DNA of 35,529 nucleotides from a virus: IMG/VR virus record IMGVR_UViG_3300031951_000604, positions 1 to 35,529 of that record. The stretch is one strand, 5' to 3'. The notes beneath the pieces were generated by a model. It saw only the letters and a list, made by a program, of their open reading frames with translations, ran no database searches and had not been told where the DNA came from. Made by a program: the position numbers and the translations under genes. Below, in pieces: positions 17,643 to 25,213 of this stretch. Every line of letters starts with the position of its first letter. Position 1 is the first letter of the stretch.

Positions 17643-17943
17643 ACCTATATTTCGATTTTATTGCATTATCTGCCTCGGCTTCCTCAACAATTAACTGAAC
17701 CCGAAGCCTGATTTTCAACATATTACATACCTTCAATATCTCGTAATGACTTAAAGGCTTGGAGTTTACACTCTCCGTTACTAACCACAACCGCAAATCA
17801 TCATACCTTACCTGTGTCGAAGCCATCAAGCGTAGAGGATTCACTTTGAACTCCTGCATACGCTTGATTATCAACTTCTTTAACTGCGTATTGTGCAGTA
17901 TTAAATCAATCTTATTGGGGTCGGTCTTACTGTCCTTTAGCAA
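17368..17943 (-). CDS. 191-aa protein with helical N-terminus and Gly-rich C-terminus
   Basis: Residues 1-105 are a normal helical domain (KIDLILHNTQLKKLIIKRMQEFKVNPLRLM..., HYEILKVCNMLKIRLRVQLIVEEAEAD). From about residue 110 the sequence turns into a Gly/Ser/Val-rich, lysine-poor stretch (GISGGIGEINSGGDGGGNQGEV) exactly where the alternative 111-aa frame begins. Either the tail is a genuine flexible region over an overlapping gene, or ribosomes shift +1 near 17642 and the true product continues into the other frame. Its start overlaps the 78-aa gene by 17 nt. The function is unknown. Confidence 0.65.
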   Translation of the reverse strand: MLKDSKTDPNKIDLILHNTQLKKLIIKRMQEFKVNPLRLMASTQVRYDDLRLWLVTESVNSKPLSHYEILKVCNMLKIRLRVQLIVEEAEADNAIKSKYRYDRDRSEKVTEQNNSEVGQQLSKVTGVDVSSFGISGGIGEINSGGDGGGNQGEVSQGGEASVTGVEGIGGDDKGVQTWRSGNMATRYETEG

Positions 17944-18163
17944 AACGGTGTTGCATTACATTGAATTTCGCTGTTTCCAATGCACCAATTACCTCAAAAG
18001 CACTAATCGTGTTCGGATAATTTGGGTCTGAACTGTCAATTCTTAACTGCATCCCAATACTGCCGTCTTTGTTAATCGTTCTTTCAAACACAAAGAAGTC
18101 CACTCTTTCCACGCCCTCAGGCAACTTTAGTTCCTCTGGGAACTGATTTACTGAATTTTCCAT
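17927..18163 (-). CDS. 78-aa conserved-looking small protein next to terminase
   Basis: The 78-residue protein is acidic and mixed alpha/beta: RVDFFVFERTINKDGSIGMQLRIDSSDPNYP then a helix SAFEVIGALETAKFNVMQHRFA. This 'EVIGALExAK' pattern recurs, as I recall, in small phage proteins of unknown function near packaging genes. It starts 4 nt after the terminase stop. No catalytic residues or metal ligands are seen. Confidence 0.7.
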   Translation of the reverse strand: MENSVNQFPEELKLPEGVERVDFFVFERTINKDGSIGMQLRIDSSDPNYPNTISAFEVIGALETAKFNVMQHRFAKGQ

Positions 18164-18167
18164 ATAC

Positions 18168-20534
18168 TTAACTTAAACTTGTTACACGCCTTAAATTACC
18201 ATAAGCATCCCTGCTAAAAGTAGTCTTTACACTCCTTGGTGCATTCTCATCCGTAAATTGCGGATACCTACTGCTACTCGCATACAACTGAGAAGCCATA
18301 TAAGCATAAGTCTGACTAAACAAAATATCATCATAGTGCTTTTTAAGATTCTCCGCTTGCCACTTTACTCCGCCATTTGGTGTCGGTTTCTCAACAAAAG
18401 TTTTTAACTGCTCAAAGGTTTCCTCAATAAATATGTTATCCGCATAGTTGTTATACAACTCGGTCATCTTATTGATAATCTTACCCTTGGTTGCCGATTT
18501 ATTGCTAATACCTACTCTTGCCCCATCTATGTGCATCATAGGATTCAACTCCTTGTTGAAAATAACATTCTTGTCAAATCCCTTTCTCTCCCTAAATCCT
18601 ATATAATCCGCACCAATGTTGTACTCAATTAACTCTGGAACACCCCTCCAATCCTTCTTGTCATAGTACAACCCCATCAATAAACTCTGCTGATAGCATT
18701 CCACAAAGTTTGTTACCCTCCAAAACAACTGACAACTAACCGTATTCCATTCAGCATCCCATATAGCACTCGCAAACTTACTATGCCCACTTTCCGTGTT
18801 AATAGGGTCAGTCCCCTGAAAATACCTGTACTTCCAATTCTTTTCAGGCTCATGGAACATAATTATTGGCGGATCTTCCTCCTTACTCATAGGCACGAAT
18901 ATCACCCCAACTACTTTGTATGGCCAATCATTAATATCCGTTGTAGGACTATTGGTGTCAAAAACAGGCTCAAACCTACCATAAATCGGTCTTGCACTTT
19001 CCTCCAAACTCCATATACGCTTCAGGTGTGCATTACAAGTAGCAATAGGAACTAAGGTGTTTACACTCCTGATGAACATATCGTCAATATGAACAGGATA
19101 TGCCGCATGAAATTGTGCTATTGTAGCCTCTCGGTCTGCCCCTTGTTTGCTATACGCATTCCTTTTCTCGGTTTCATAGAAATCACCCTGTATTCCTGGC
19201 TTACAAAACGCATCCAAAAACACAGGAATAATACCATACTTAAAGTTTCTGTCCCTCCAATTCGTTAGTGCTGCCTTAAACTCGGTTTCAAAACTATCCG
19301 TTTTCATTTCACCCCCTGTTCCCCACATAAACAACTGCCTTCTATACTCAATCCTCTTGGTTTCCGGATTAAAAATAAACATCGTGGGTCGGGATTCATT
19401 CACCATTTTGGTAAGTACGGGAATGTTTCCAATCTCATCTATAAGTACCAACTGCGGACTACCTGAGTTTACAGCAGTAGCACTTGGGGGAACTACCTCT
19501 ATCTTACTATTTGCCCCTGCTACCCTACCCTTAACTTCTTTTAAGCCAAACTTCAACTGCCTTTCAGCATCACTAAAACTGCTTGGAACAAGATAGTGTG
19601 GAGTTTCACTTATGGGATACTTAATCTTGTCCTCAAATACACTTCGGGTTTTACTATCATCCTCACAAATGTACTTGGTAAACCACTCCCTGCGGTACAT
19701 AGTCTTGGAAGCAGCACCCATTCCCAAAATACTCGTAATACCCAACTGCCTCATCTTGCCAATAACAACTGACAATCCGCAATCAAGTAGGTACAAAAGT
19801 AGTTTCTGTGCCTTGTAGGGTTCTATTCTTCTCCTGCCCCCATCAAAACTACCATCCTTTAACCTGCCATTCTTGTAAACATAGTACAGGCTATTCTCCT
19901 CATACCTACGCTTTTCTGACAAACAGAAATCTACCTGCTCGTCAATGGTAAGGGCATTGTTAATGTCATACCCTGCCATGTACCAATCCTCTGCCTGTTG
20001 GCAATAGATATTGAATTTAGAATACTCTGTGGCATAACTAAATCCCCTTGGAAACCAACTATCAACCCAACGAATAAATTGTGGGTCAAAGTCAAATTTA
20101 TCGTCATTCCTGTACGGAATCCAATCCTCTTTCTTAATTACACCCCCTCGGTAAATAACCTCTACGCTTTCCTGCTCCTGCTTTTTCCTTTCCTCCGTTA
20201 CAATTACCGTTGGCTCATTCTTGAACTTACCCTTGACAACCTCAACATGGTTATCACTAATCTGTTCAAATAACTGCTTGGTGTGGGTTTTGCCAAACTT
20301 CTTTTCTAACTGCTTGGCAATATATTTCTGTCTTTTTTGCCGTTCTTTCTGCTTGCGGTTGTAAAGTATTTCCCCTGGCATATAGTCAGAATTACTAACC
20401 ACGCCCTGCCTTTCAAGTTCAACAACGAATGCAGTAGGCAATACACTTTCAGCCCCGTGTTCACTTAAAAGTGAATACAAGTCCCCTAAGTTCTCTAATA
20501 AAACTTTACCGTATTTGTCGTTCCCTGAAGCCAT
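18168..20534 (-). CDS. Terminase large subunit (packaging ATPase-nuclease)
   Basis: The 788-residue protein has an extended N-terminus (about 200 residues, basic, KQKERQKRQKYIAKQLEKK). The ATPase domain shows a deviant Walker A, K260-x2-RQ-x-GITS, a Walker B LVLIDE (362-367) and a coupling motif MWGTGGE (403-409). The nuclease domain has the acidic GTDP motif (574-577), EE (704-705) and a DD (735-736), so the full RNase H-like active site is present. It packages DNA through the portal into the prohead. The length is typical of crAss-like and other long terminases. No gene with a clear small-subunit signature is nearby. Confidence 0.93.
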   Translation of the reverse strand: MASGNDKYGKVLLENLGDLYSLLSEHGAESVLPTAFVVELERQGVVSNSDYMPGEILYNRKQKERQKRQKYIAKQLEKKFGKTHTKQLFEQISDNHVEVVKGKFKNEPTVIVTEERKKQEQESVEVIYRGGVIKKEDWIPYRNDDKFDFDPQFIRWVDSWFPRGFSYATEYSKFNIYCQQAEDWYMAGYDINNALTIDEQVDFCLSEKRRYEENSLYYVYKNGRLKDGSFDGGRRRIEPYKAQKLLLYLLDCGLSVVIGKMRQLGITSILGMGAASKTMYRREWFTKYICEDDSKTRSVFEDKIKYPISETPHYLVPSSFSDAERQLKFGLKEVKGRVAGANSKIEVVPPSATAVNSGSPQLVLIDEIGNIPVLTKMVNESRPTMFIFNPETKRIEYRRQLFMWGTGGEMKTDSFETEFKAALTNWRDRNFKYGIIPVFLDAFCKPGIQGDFYETEKRNAYSKQGADREATIAQFHAAYPVHIDDMFIRSVNTLVPIATCNAHLKRIWSLEESARPIYGRFEPVFDTNSPTTDINDWPYKVVGVIFVPMSKEEDPPIIMFHEPEKNWKYRYFQGTDPINTESGHSKFASAIWDAEWNTVSCQLFWRVTNFVECYQQSLLMGLYYDKKDWRGVPELIEYNIGADYIGFRERKGFDKNVIFNKELNPMMHIDGARVGISNKSATKGKIINKMTELYNNYADNIFIEETFEQLKTFVEKPTPNGGVKWQAENLKKHYDDILFSQTYAYMASQLYASSSRYPQFTDENAPRSVKTTFSRDAYGNLRRVTSLS

Positions 20535-20539
20535 TTGGA

Positions 20540-20821
20540 CTATTCTGTTTCAAGCCTACCGGAGTTCCGGGCTGAATACAGAAGAGCCATAGTGTGCTTA
20601 AAGAGTTCATCAGTTGCCCGAATGTCACTATCAATAGTGTTCTTGCTGTATTTGAAGTTCTCAAGTTCCTTCATCAAAGCAGAAACACCATGGACTATGA
20701 AATCAAGGTTCTCCACATCTACGCTGACTTTTAGTTTCCTTCCCGTATTTTCATCTATGCTCACCTCAAAATTTGAAGTGCGGTGCTTTACTTTCACACC
20801 TTGGGGTTTTACCTCTGTCAT
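20540..20821 (-). CDS. Hypothetical 93-aa protein upstream of terminase
   Basis: The 93-residue protein begins with a beta-strand region (VKVKHRTSNFEVSIDENTGRKLKVSVDVENLDFIVHG) and ends in helices (SALMKELENFKYSKNTIDSDIRATDELFKHTMALLYSARNSGRL). It lies 5 nt before the terminase gene in the same direction. A small-terminase role is conceivable, but no DNA-binding helix-turn-helix can be seen. The overlapping plus-strand frame is a shadow. Confidence 0.65.
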   Translation of the reverse strand: MTEVKPQGVKVKHRTSNFEVSIDENTGRKLKVSVDVENLDFIVHGVSALMKELENFKYSKNTIDSDIRATDELFKHTMALLYSARNSGRLETE

Positions 20822-20833
20822 AAAGTTATATTA

Positions 20834-21100
20834 TTACTTCTTGTTCAATACCTTCTCAATCCGCTTGAAAATTACATCTTCAGCAGACTGTCCATTGAGG
20901 AGAACACGAACCAAAATACCACCAAAGAACTTAATGTTTCTGGTGATTTTACGGACTTTCTCGTCAATTTCCTTGTCAGACTTAACGGTAATGGTACGAG
21001 CAACAATGCGACCATTCACATTAATATGAATTGTAACTGTAATAGGAGTGCTTTCCTTTTCAGTTTCAACAACGGTTTCGATATTTTTAGCCTTTGCCAT
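20834..21100 (-). CDS. Hypothetical 88-aa protein, start of terminase block
   Basis: From ATG 21100 the protein has 88 residues (MAKAKNIETVVETEKESTPI...) with a polar N-terminus, a beta-strand part and a basic C-terminal helix (DEKVRKITRNIKFFGGILVRVLLNGQSAEDVIFKRIEKVLNKK). A TTG start 9 nt upstream is less likely. It is the first gene downstream of the 0.7 kb non-coding stretch and a -7 box precedes it. The function is unknown. Confidence 0.65.
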   Translation of the reverse strand: MAKAKNIETVVETEKESTPITVTIHINVNGRIVARTITVKSDKEIDEKVRKITRNIKFFGGILVRVLLNGQSAEDVIFKRIEKVLNKK

Positions 21101-21117
21101 AACAAACAAATTTTTAC

Positions 21118-21125
21118 CAAAGGTA
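21118..21125 (-). promoter_or_regulatory. -7 box (TACCTTTG) before the terminase block
   Basis: TACCTTTG on the minus strand matches TAnnTTTG, 18 nt before ATG 21100. The nearest TTTG lies only 16 nt upstream, shorter than the 20 nt seen elsewhere, so it is a weak candidate. Confidence 0.4.
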
Positions 21126-21182
21126 AGAAAAAATATTTTAGCAAAAATGTAACCTTTGTTTGGAATTGTCGTAAGGAGAAAA

Positions 21183-21712
21183 TAACTTTGTTGCGTTGTT
21201 ACGGCTTGACACTCGTAACGGGGTAACTAAAAATATTGTCTTTGCTCATAAGACACAAGTTGAAGCCCGAAGCCCGTCAAGCCCTTCGGGTTTTACTTTT
21301 TTACAAAGGTCAAACCCCAAAGCAACTCGGTGAAATATTGACGGGATAACGCTAAGTAAGCCACCAGGATATTCACTTAAAGTCGTACTGGGGGAATTTT
21401 GCACACACGACAACATGACTACAAAGGAGGAACATGGATGGCAAACGGGTGGTATAGCACTTGGAAGTTACCTCCAACCTTAATGCACCTATATGTTGAC
21501 ATTAGGGCAGTTAATCGAAAGGGCTCAACGGGGAGTAAATCCTTACCTGAGAACACTGAAATGGTATGACCTGAATTTGAAGTGAAAGTACTTTTGGGTA
21601 ATTTTACTTTGAGCTTGGGAATAGTACTACTTTCAGTAACTCTCAGGGTCTAACAAAGAGTAAGGGTAGTAAGTAGTTATTTAATACAATTAAGGGAGAG
21701 GTATGTAAAAGT
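21183..21712 (+). ncRNA. Putative large structured non-coding RNA (or group II intron fragment)
   Basis: No gene of normal length fits this gene-free stretch. On the plus strand it folds into many local helices. GTTACG/CGTAAC forms a hairpin near 21198-21219, and GTCTT/AAGAC another near 21238-21255. CCCGAAG/CTTCGGG spans 21266-21290 and GTCGT/ACGAC 21383-21410. A stack pairs CCTGAGA (21546-21552) with TCTCAGG, and inside it ACTGAAA with TTTCAGT, separated by a small AC/AAC internal loop and enclosing AAAGTA/TACTTT. One helix uses U-G pairs only on the plus strand, which favours that strand. The compact long-range pairs recall domain I of group II introns, but no domain V or reverse transcriptase is present. 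A 43-codon frame (21438-21569) with AAAGGAGG 7 nt before its ATG lies inside; it may be chance. Strand, boundaries and identity are uncertain. Confidence 0.4.
21279..21302 (+). terminator. Terminator-like hairpin in the non-coding stretch
   Basis: AAGCCC (21279-21284) can pair with GGGTTT (21288-21293) around a UUC loop, alternatively CCCGAAG (21266-21272) with CTTCGGG (21284-21290). A T-rich tract follows (21291-21302). No plus-strand gene ends here, so it would stop leftover or antisense transcripts, or be part of the RNA structure. Confidence 0.4.
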
Positions 21713-21801
21713 AAAAAGACTGGCAAAAAAACTCAAAAACACCCCCACTTTCAAAATATCACTAATAGCAATAAAATGAAAACACCTGAAAAAAAACACC
21801 C

Positions 21802-22173
21802 CTAAACCTTCCACTTACCCAAAGGGCATTCCTGATTAACCAACCAACACTTGCCCCTAAGCTTACCTACTTGTGCAATAAGAAAACAATCACAAGCCAT
21901 ACACTTATCCGCCTTACTTACCCTCTCAGGATTGTGCTTATTCGTCAATACATTAAGCCTGTGAGGACACTGCCTACATATTTCCTTCCTGCGCATATAC
22001 TCCTCATTACTTACATAGTTCTCCTTCAACATATCCCCTATGCCATTTACAAGATTCTTTGCCTTATCACGGATGCTGTAATTAATCTGTCCGGCAACTA
22101 AGTTCCCCTCTATAATCTTACTCTTTTCTGAACAAGGTCGGCACACTTTCTCTTCTTTAGGACTTTCTTCCAT
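21802..22173 (-). CDS. Cys-rich small protein, probable zinc-binding
   Basis: The 123-residue protein has CRPC near the N-terminus (residues 11-14), then ICRQCPH, KCMACDCFL and, at the end, KCWLVNQECPLGKWKV. The C-x2-C pairs and the terminal CPLGKW are a pattern seen in many phage-encoded small zinc-ribbon-like proteins of unknown function. Residues 20-60 are charged. It lies 9 nt after the methyltransferase gene and ends the early minus-strand block before the non-coding stretch. It probably binds one or two zinc ions. Confidence 0.75.
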   Translation of the reverse strand: MEESPKEEKVCRPCSEKSKIIEGNLVAGQINYSIRDKAKNLVNGIGDMLKENYVSNEEYMRRKEICRQCPHRLNVLTNKHNPERVSKADKCMACDCFLIAQVGKLRGKCWLVNQECPLGKWKV

Positions 22174-22182
22174 AGTGCAAAA

Positions 22183-22773
22183 TTAGTTAAACCATTTCAA
22201 TTCTGTTGTGCCACTATAACCTTTATGCCACACAAACCAAGCATAAGCAACTGCACTTTCATTTTTGAAAACTCCATTTTTACCACATTCAATTCTTGAA
22301 CTTGAAATATAAACAGTCTTTGGAGGATGCAAAACAAATAAACTTTTTCTTGATTTACCCTCTAAAAATTGCACTTTCAAAAACATTGCAACCTTATTCC
22401 CTATTGGTATAATCTGTAATGCTTTTTCAATAAACTCCTGAGCATATTTGTACGGAGGATTTGTAATAATATCTCCATCCCATTCAGAGTTTCCCATGCT
22501 TAAAAAATCAACACCATGCTCTCCGAATCCTCTATCAAACAAATCTGTACTTTTAACATTGTACCCATTTTCCTGAAGAACAATACTCATATGCCCTTCA
22601 CCACAAGCACACTCCCAAATGTTTTTAGAAAAAGATTCAAGCCCTAATAATAGTTTTATAGCCTTTGGGTCTGTTGCATAATAATCTTCATTTTGTCTTT
22701 CTTCGTCACAATGACTACTTGAGCCCAAGGTTTTGTAAACACTATTTTTATTTCCAATCCAATCTTTTCCCAT
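22183..22773 (-). CDS. Adenine-specific DNA methyltransferase
   Basis: The 196-residue protein has a SAM-binding motif I variant (WECACGEGHMS, residues 53-63) followed by the catalytic motif IV NPPY (105-108, ITNPPYKYAQEF). This order and the NPPY sequence mark an N6-adenine DNA methyltransferase, which could modify phage DNA against host restriction or alter transcription. The protein is short for the family, without a separate target-recognition domain, so target choice may be loose or partner-dependent. It shares an operon with SSB-like and winged-helix genes, fitting DNA metabolism. Confidence 0.85.
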   Translation of the reverse strand: MGKDWIGNKNSVYKTLGSSSHCDEERQNEDYYATDPKAIKLLLGLESFSKNIWECACGEGHMSIVLQENGYNVKSTDLFDRGFGEHGVDFLSMGNSEWDGDIITNPPYKYAQEFIEKALQIIPIGNKVAMFLKVQFLEGKSRKSLFVLHPPKTVYISSSRIECGKNGVFKNESAVAYAWFVWHKGYSGTTELKWFN

Positions 22774-22778
22774 AAACC

Positions 22779-23144
22779 TTAATACTCATCATTAACTTCA
22801 TCAAACCCATCTACCTCAATACTCATAATGTCCCCGTACTTTTCAGCCACCCCCGGTAACTCGTAAATCTCACCAGTCTTAATCATATGCTCTAACATCT
22901 GCTCCGTTTTCTTCGTAACAATGTTCTCCGCAACACTCTCCGTTTCCATAAACCGCAAACTCAAATACTGCGTCCTCCTATCAGGCATTAACTTAACAAA
23001 CACCCCTACCTTACACAGCCTACCCCCGAACTCAATAGGAAGCCTCAACAACCCTATAAAGTCCACATCATACTTCCCGTGCTTCTTACTATTCCTGTTC
23101 GCAAACCCCATCCCAGGGTTAATATGAGAGTAATACTGATCCAA
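22779..23144 (-). CDS. Hypothetical 121-aa protein (start uncertain)
   Basis: The protein has about 120 residues if started at TTG 23144 (DQYYSHINPGMGFANRNSKKHGKYDVDFIGLLRLPIEF...), or 110 from ATG 23111. No ATG in this frame lies between the SSB-like gene and 23111. The sequence is mixed alpha/beta with an acidic C-terminal end (SIEVDGFDEVNDEY). It lies between the methyltransferase and SSB-like genes in the same direction. I do not recognise a family; a DNA-binding partner of the SSB-like protein is possible. Confidence 0.6.
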   Translation of the reverse strand: MDQYYSHINPGMGFANRNSKKHGKYDVDFIGLLRLPIEFGGRLCKVGVFVKLMPDRRTQYLSLRFMETESVAENIVTKKTEQMLEHMIKTGEIYELPGVAEKYGDIMSIEVDGFDEVNDEY

Positions 23145-23179
23145 ATCTGAACCAGTATTCTCATCATAAAATCTACGCC

Positions 23180-23593
23180 TTAAAACGGAAGGTCGCCTCC
23201 CGTAGTCGGTGCTGAAGTTCCATGGCCCGTATTGTTCGTTGGGACCGATGCTCCAGTTCCTATACCTGAACTTGTCCCCGATGAAGTACTCGTGCCCATA
23301 CTGCCATTGCTTGTTGAAGAACCACCACGATAGAATTTCTCCCCCACCGCAGACACACCTCCACTATGCCATACTCTGCCACTCTTAGCCACACGAGCCC
23401 AAAAGCTCAACTTCATCATAGTCCCTGCCTCGTAAACCTCTCCCTCTTCCGTTACAATCTTAAACGGAAAACGACACACAACCTCTACCGAAGGCTTCCT
23501 TTCCTCAGGATTACTGTGGTTAATGTTAATGGTAGCCTGCCCTGGCTTAAGTCCCAAGTGGAACTCCGAGTACAATGTTTTCTCTGGTCTCAT
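23180..23593 (-). CDS. SSB-like single-stranded DNA-binding protein
   Basis: From ATG 23593 the protein has 137 residues. The N-terminal part (STLYSEFHLGLKPGQATININ..., VEVVCRFPFKIVTEEGEVYEAGTMMKLSFWARVAKSGRVWHSGG) has the strand pattern and aromatic residues of an OB fold. The rest is a low-complexity Gly/Ser/Thr linker, and it ends in GGDLPF. This layout, OB domain plus flexible linker plus acidic-hydrophobic tip, is that of bacterial SSB, whose tip (D-I/L-P-F) recruits partner proteins. A longer frame open to 23644 overlaps the preceding gene and is not used. It probably coats replication intermediates. Confidence 0.75.
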   Translation of the reverse strand: MRPEKTLYSEFHLGLKPGQATININHSNPEERKPSVEVVCRFPFKIVTEEGEVYEAGTMMKLSFWARVAKSGRVWHSGGVSAVGEKFYRGGSSTSNGSMGTSTSSGTSSGIGTGASVPTNNTGHGTSAPTTGGDLPF

Positions 23594-23601
23594 AATATTA
23601 C

Positions 23602-23832
23602 TTACTTTAAACTTGTTACAACCTTTGGTAAGAACATCCAACAACAGTCTGTCCTTAATACATCCAACATACTTAACTTACATACACCTTTCTCCGCATC
23701 AACCCTATCATACAAATTGCAATTCACACACCTGTCCCCTAAGTCATTATCCGACTTCCCGTTAAACTCATTGAACGCAACATCCGTAACCCACTCCATA
23801 TCCTTATCACTTAATTCAAGTATTTCTGTCAT
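23602..23832 (-). CDS. Hypothetical Cys-containing 76-aa protein
   Basis: The 76-residue protein has CVNCNLYD and a later CKLSMLDVLRTDCC, so four or five cysteines could bind a metal ion. The N-terminus is acidic. It overlaps the winged-helix gene by the 4-nt ATGA and ends 9 nt before the SSB-like start. Position and coupling suggest it belongs to the same early replication/regulation unit. No family is recognised. Confidence 0.65.
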   Translation of the reverse strand: MTEILELSDKDMEWVTDVAFNEFNGKSDNDLGDRCVNCNLYDRVDAEKGVCKLSMLDVLRTDCCWMFLPKVVTSLK

Positions 23833-24263
23833 ATCTCCAAATTCTTATTAAAATCAACCTTCCACTTCTCAATCAAATTCTTCCGATTCCTGTAATCCGC
23901 CATATACATAACTATAGGATTCACAAACAAACACCAACCAAAACCTCCCATTGCCTTCCTTAACAACCCCTCATCCGCTAACTCCTTACACGCCCTATAA
24001 TACCTCTTGTCAATGTTGTAATCCGTATCATCTACCCTCATAAACGCTAACCCCTTTACCTTAATCTTAATTGGCTTTATATACACATGAACCAACCCAT
24101 CCTCAACATCACTACACAAAACCAAAGCACGAAGCAACCTCCAAGCATTATCACTTAACCCAAACAACGAAACATGTGCTTCCCCGTACAACCTCATATA
24201 ACTAAAGTGGTCAATGCACATATTATTCAACCTCTTCTCGTAATTAGCATCCTTCGCATTCAC
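23829..24263 (-). CDS. Winged-helix DNA-binding protein, RepL-like candidate
   Basis: The protein has up to 144 residues (GTG 24263), or 130 from ATG 24221. It carries a helix-turn-helix core and the pattern RRYYRACKELADEGLLRKAMGGFGWCLFVNPIVMYMADYRNR, in which a recognition helix is followed by a 'FVNPxxM' beta wing. This is like the winged-helix domain of RepL-type plasmid replication proteins and other phage regulators. It is the first gene of the leftward early operon and lies right next to two palindromic operators, so it is a candidate self-regulator or origin-binding protein. Whether the GTG or ATG start is used is unresolved; the promoter gives a leader of about 0 or 40 nt. Confidence 0.7.
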   Translation of the reverse strand: MNAKDANYEKRLNNMCIDHFSYMRLYGEAHVSLFGLSDNAWRLLRALVLCSDVEDGLVHVYIKPIKIKVKGLAFMRVDDTDYNIDKRYYRACKELADEGLLRKAMGGFGWCLFVNPIVMYMADYRNRKNLIEKWKVDFNKNLEI

Positions 24264-24268
24264 AAAAA

Positions 24269-24300
24269 CAAAAGTACAAACTAATATACAAAGTTACAAA
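24269..24300 (-). promoter_or_regulatory. Canonical Bacteroidetes promoter of the leftward early operon
   Basis: TTTG (24300-24297) and TACTTTTG (24276-24269) on the minus strand are exactly 20 nt apart. An overlapping TAACTTTG (24296-24289) without a good -33 may be a decoy. The expected start is near the GTG at 24263. The operator pair lies just upstream of the -33 box. Confidence 0.8.
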
Positions 24301-24305
24301 AAACA

Positions 24306-24353
24306 GGACAGAAAGTGTCAGAGTAACCCCCTTTTTCGGACAGAAAGTGTCCG
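24306..24353. promoter_or_regulatory. Pair of palindromic operators
   Basis: Two copies of GGACAGAAAGTGTC occur at 24306-24319 and 24338-24351, 32 bp apart (about three helical turns). The core is an inverted repeat GACA-N5-TGTC. The right copy extends to a perfect 6-bp arm palindrome CGGACA-GAAAG-TGTCCG (24337-24353). They sit 6 and 37 bp upstream of the -33 box of the leftward early promoter, the geometry of cooperative dimer binding. Confidence 0.75.
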
Positions 24354-24964
24354 ATTTTCGCAAGTTATGAAATTAAACACAAACATAAACAACTGAAAAC
24401 CACCAATTTAATTTTTCAAAATTCCAGCCTATATTAGTCTAGGGAAACACCAAACAAACAATTCCGCTGATCCTTTCTTTTACACCTACCCTACCCTCCC
24501 GCAAACCAGTCGCACCAATCTGTATTTACAACCAACTAACACGCCCAAACGCTACATTCACGAATATCACAACATCTCCAACTACACATTCGCTCATTCC
24601 GCTTTTTGGGCTGTAAACCACATAAACCAACAATACCCCAACCACAACTCAACATCAGCCCACAGCCAGCCGCTTTAAATTTCATTCCCCCATGAATTTC
24701 GGGCAGTTCGCATTACCAACCCACCCTACTACAAAACACAACACAATCCCCAACCCTCCAATGCTCCTACCCTCAATTGCAGGGGGAGATATATCAGGTT
24801 TTCTTTCTTAGGGCAATGTTTGATTGAAGTTTAACTACCATGCACTTACAACACAACCTTAATTGAAACGCAAACCAGAAATCCAATCAAAAACGATTTA
24901 CATATTCTGTTGTGTGTGAAAAGTAAATTCAGCATAAATATCGAAACACTGAAAATTGATTAGC

Positions 24965-25038
24965 ATGAAAAGTTGGGGATAGCACACATTAAGACTAATT
25001 ACTAAATATCAAATTTTACCTCGAATGAAAAGTTGGGG
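24965..25038. repeat. 14-bp direct repeat, 60-bp period
   Basis: ATGAAAAGTTGGGG occurs at 24965-24978 and 25025-25038, exactly 60 bp apart, with different flanks. Both copies lie in the A/T-rich part directly before the GC island. Confidence 0.7.
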
Positions 25039-25213
25039 TATGATTATATGCGAGCACCCCCGCCGGCCTGCGGTCCGAAAATCCGAAATGCGCAATTCCG
25101 ATGAAGGGGGGGGTCCCATTCCGTACGGATGCCTTCACCATTTGTCCATGAGATTAACACTTATACAAATGTTGTTAATACCTTTATACATTCAGTTCGC
25201 ACCTGTTCCGGCT

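Noticed and set aside
20535-21226. Long plus-strand frames opposite the 93- and 88-aa genes
   Set aside because: They are shadows of the minus-strand genes, with Ser/Phe/Leu-rich unlikely sequences and no leader.
21340-21360. tmRNA-like 5' sequence (TTGACGGGATAACGC)
   Set aside because: Resembles the start of a tmRNA, but no T arm, CCA end or tag frame can be found.
22178-22185. TAATTTTG box 4 nt before the Cys-rich gene as a promoter
   Set aside because: No -33 element at 19-23 nt; the box falls on the stop codon of the methyltransferase gene, so coincidence is likely.
24306-24353. CRISPR array
   Set aside because: Only two short palindromic copies with an 18-bp spacer and no further repeats; operators explain them better.
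24440-24780. Possible genes in the C-rich part of the divergent region
   Set aside because: No open frame of useful length with a plausible start and leader on either strand; the composition bias alone explains short open stretches.
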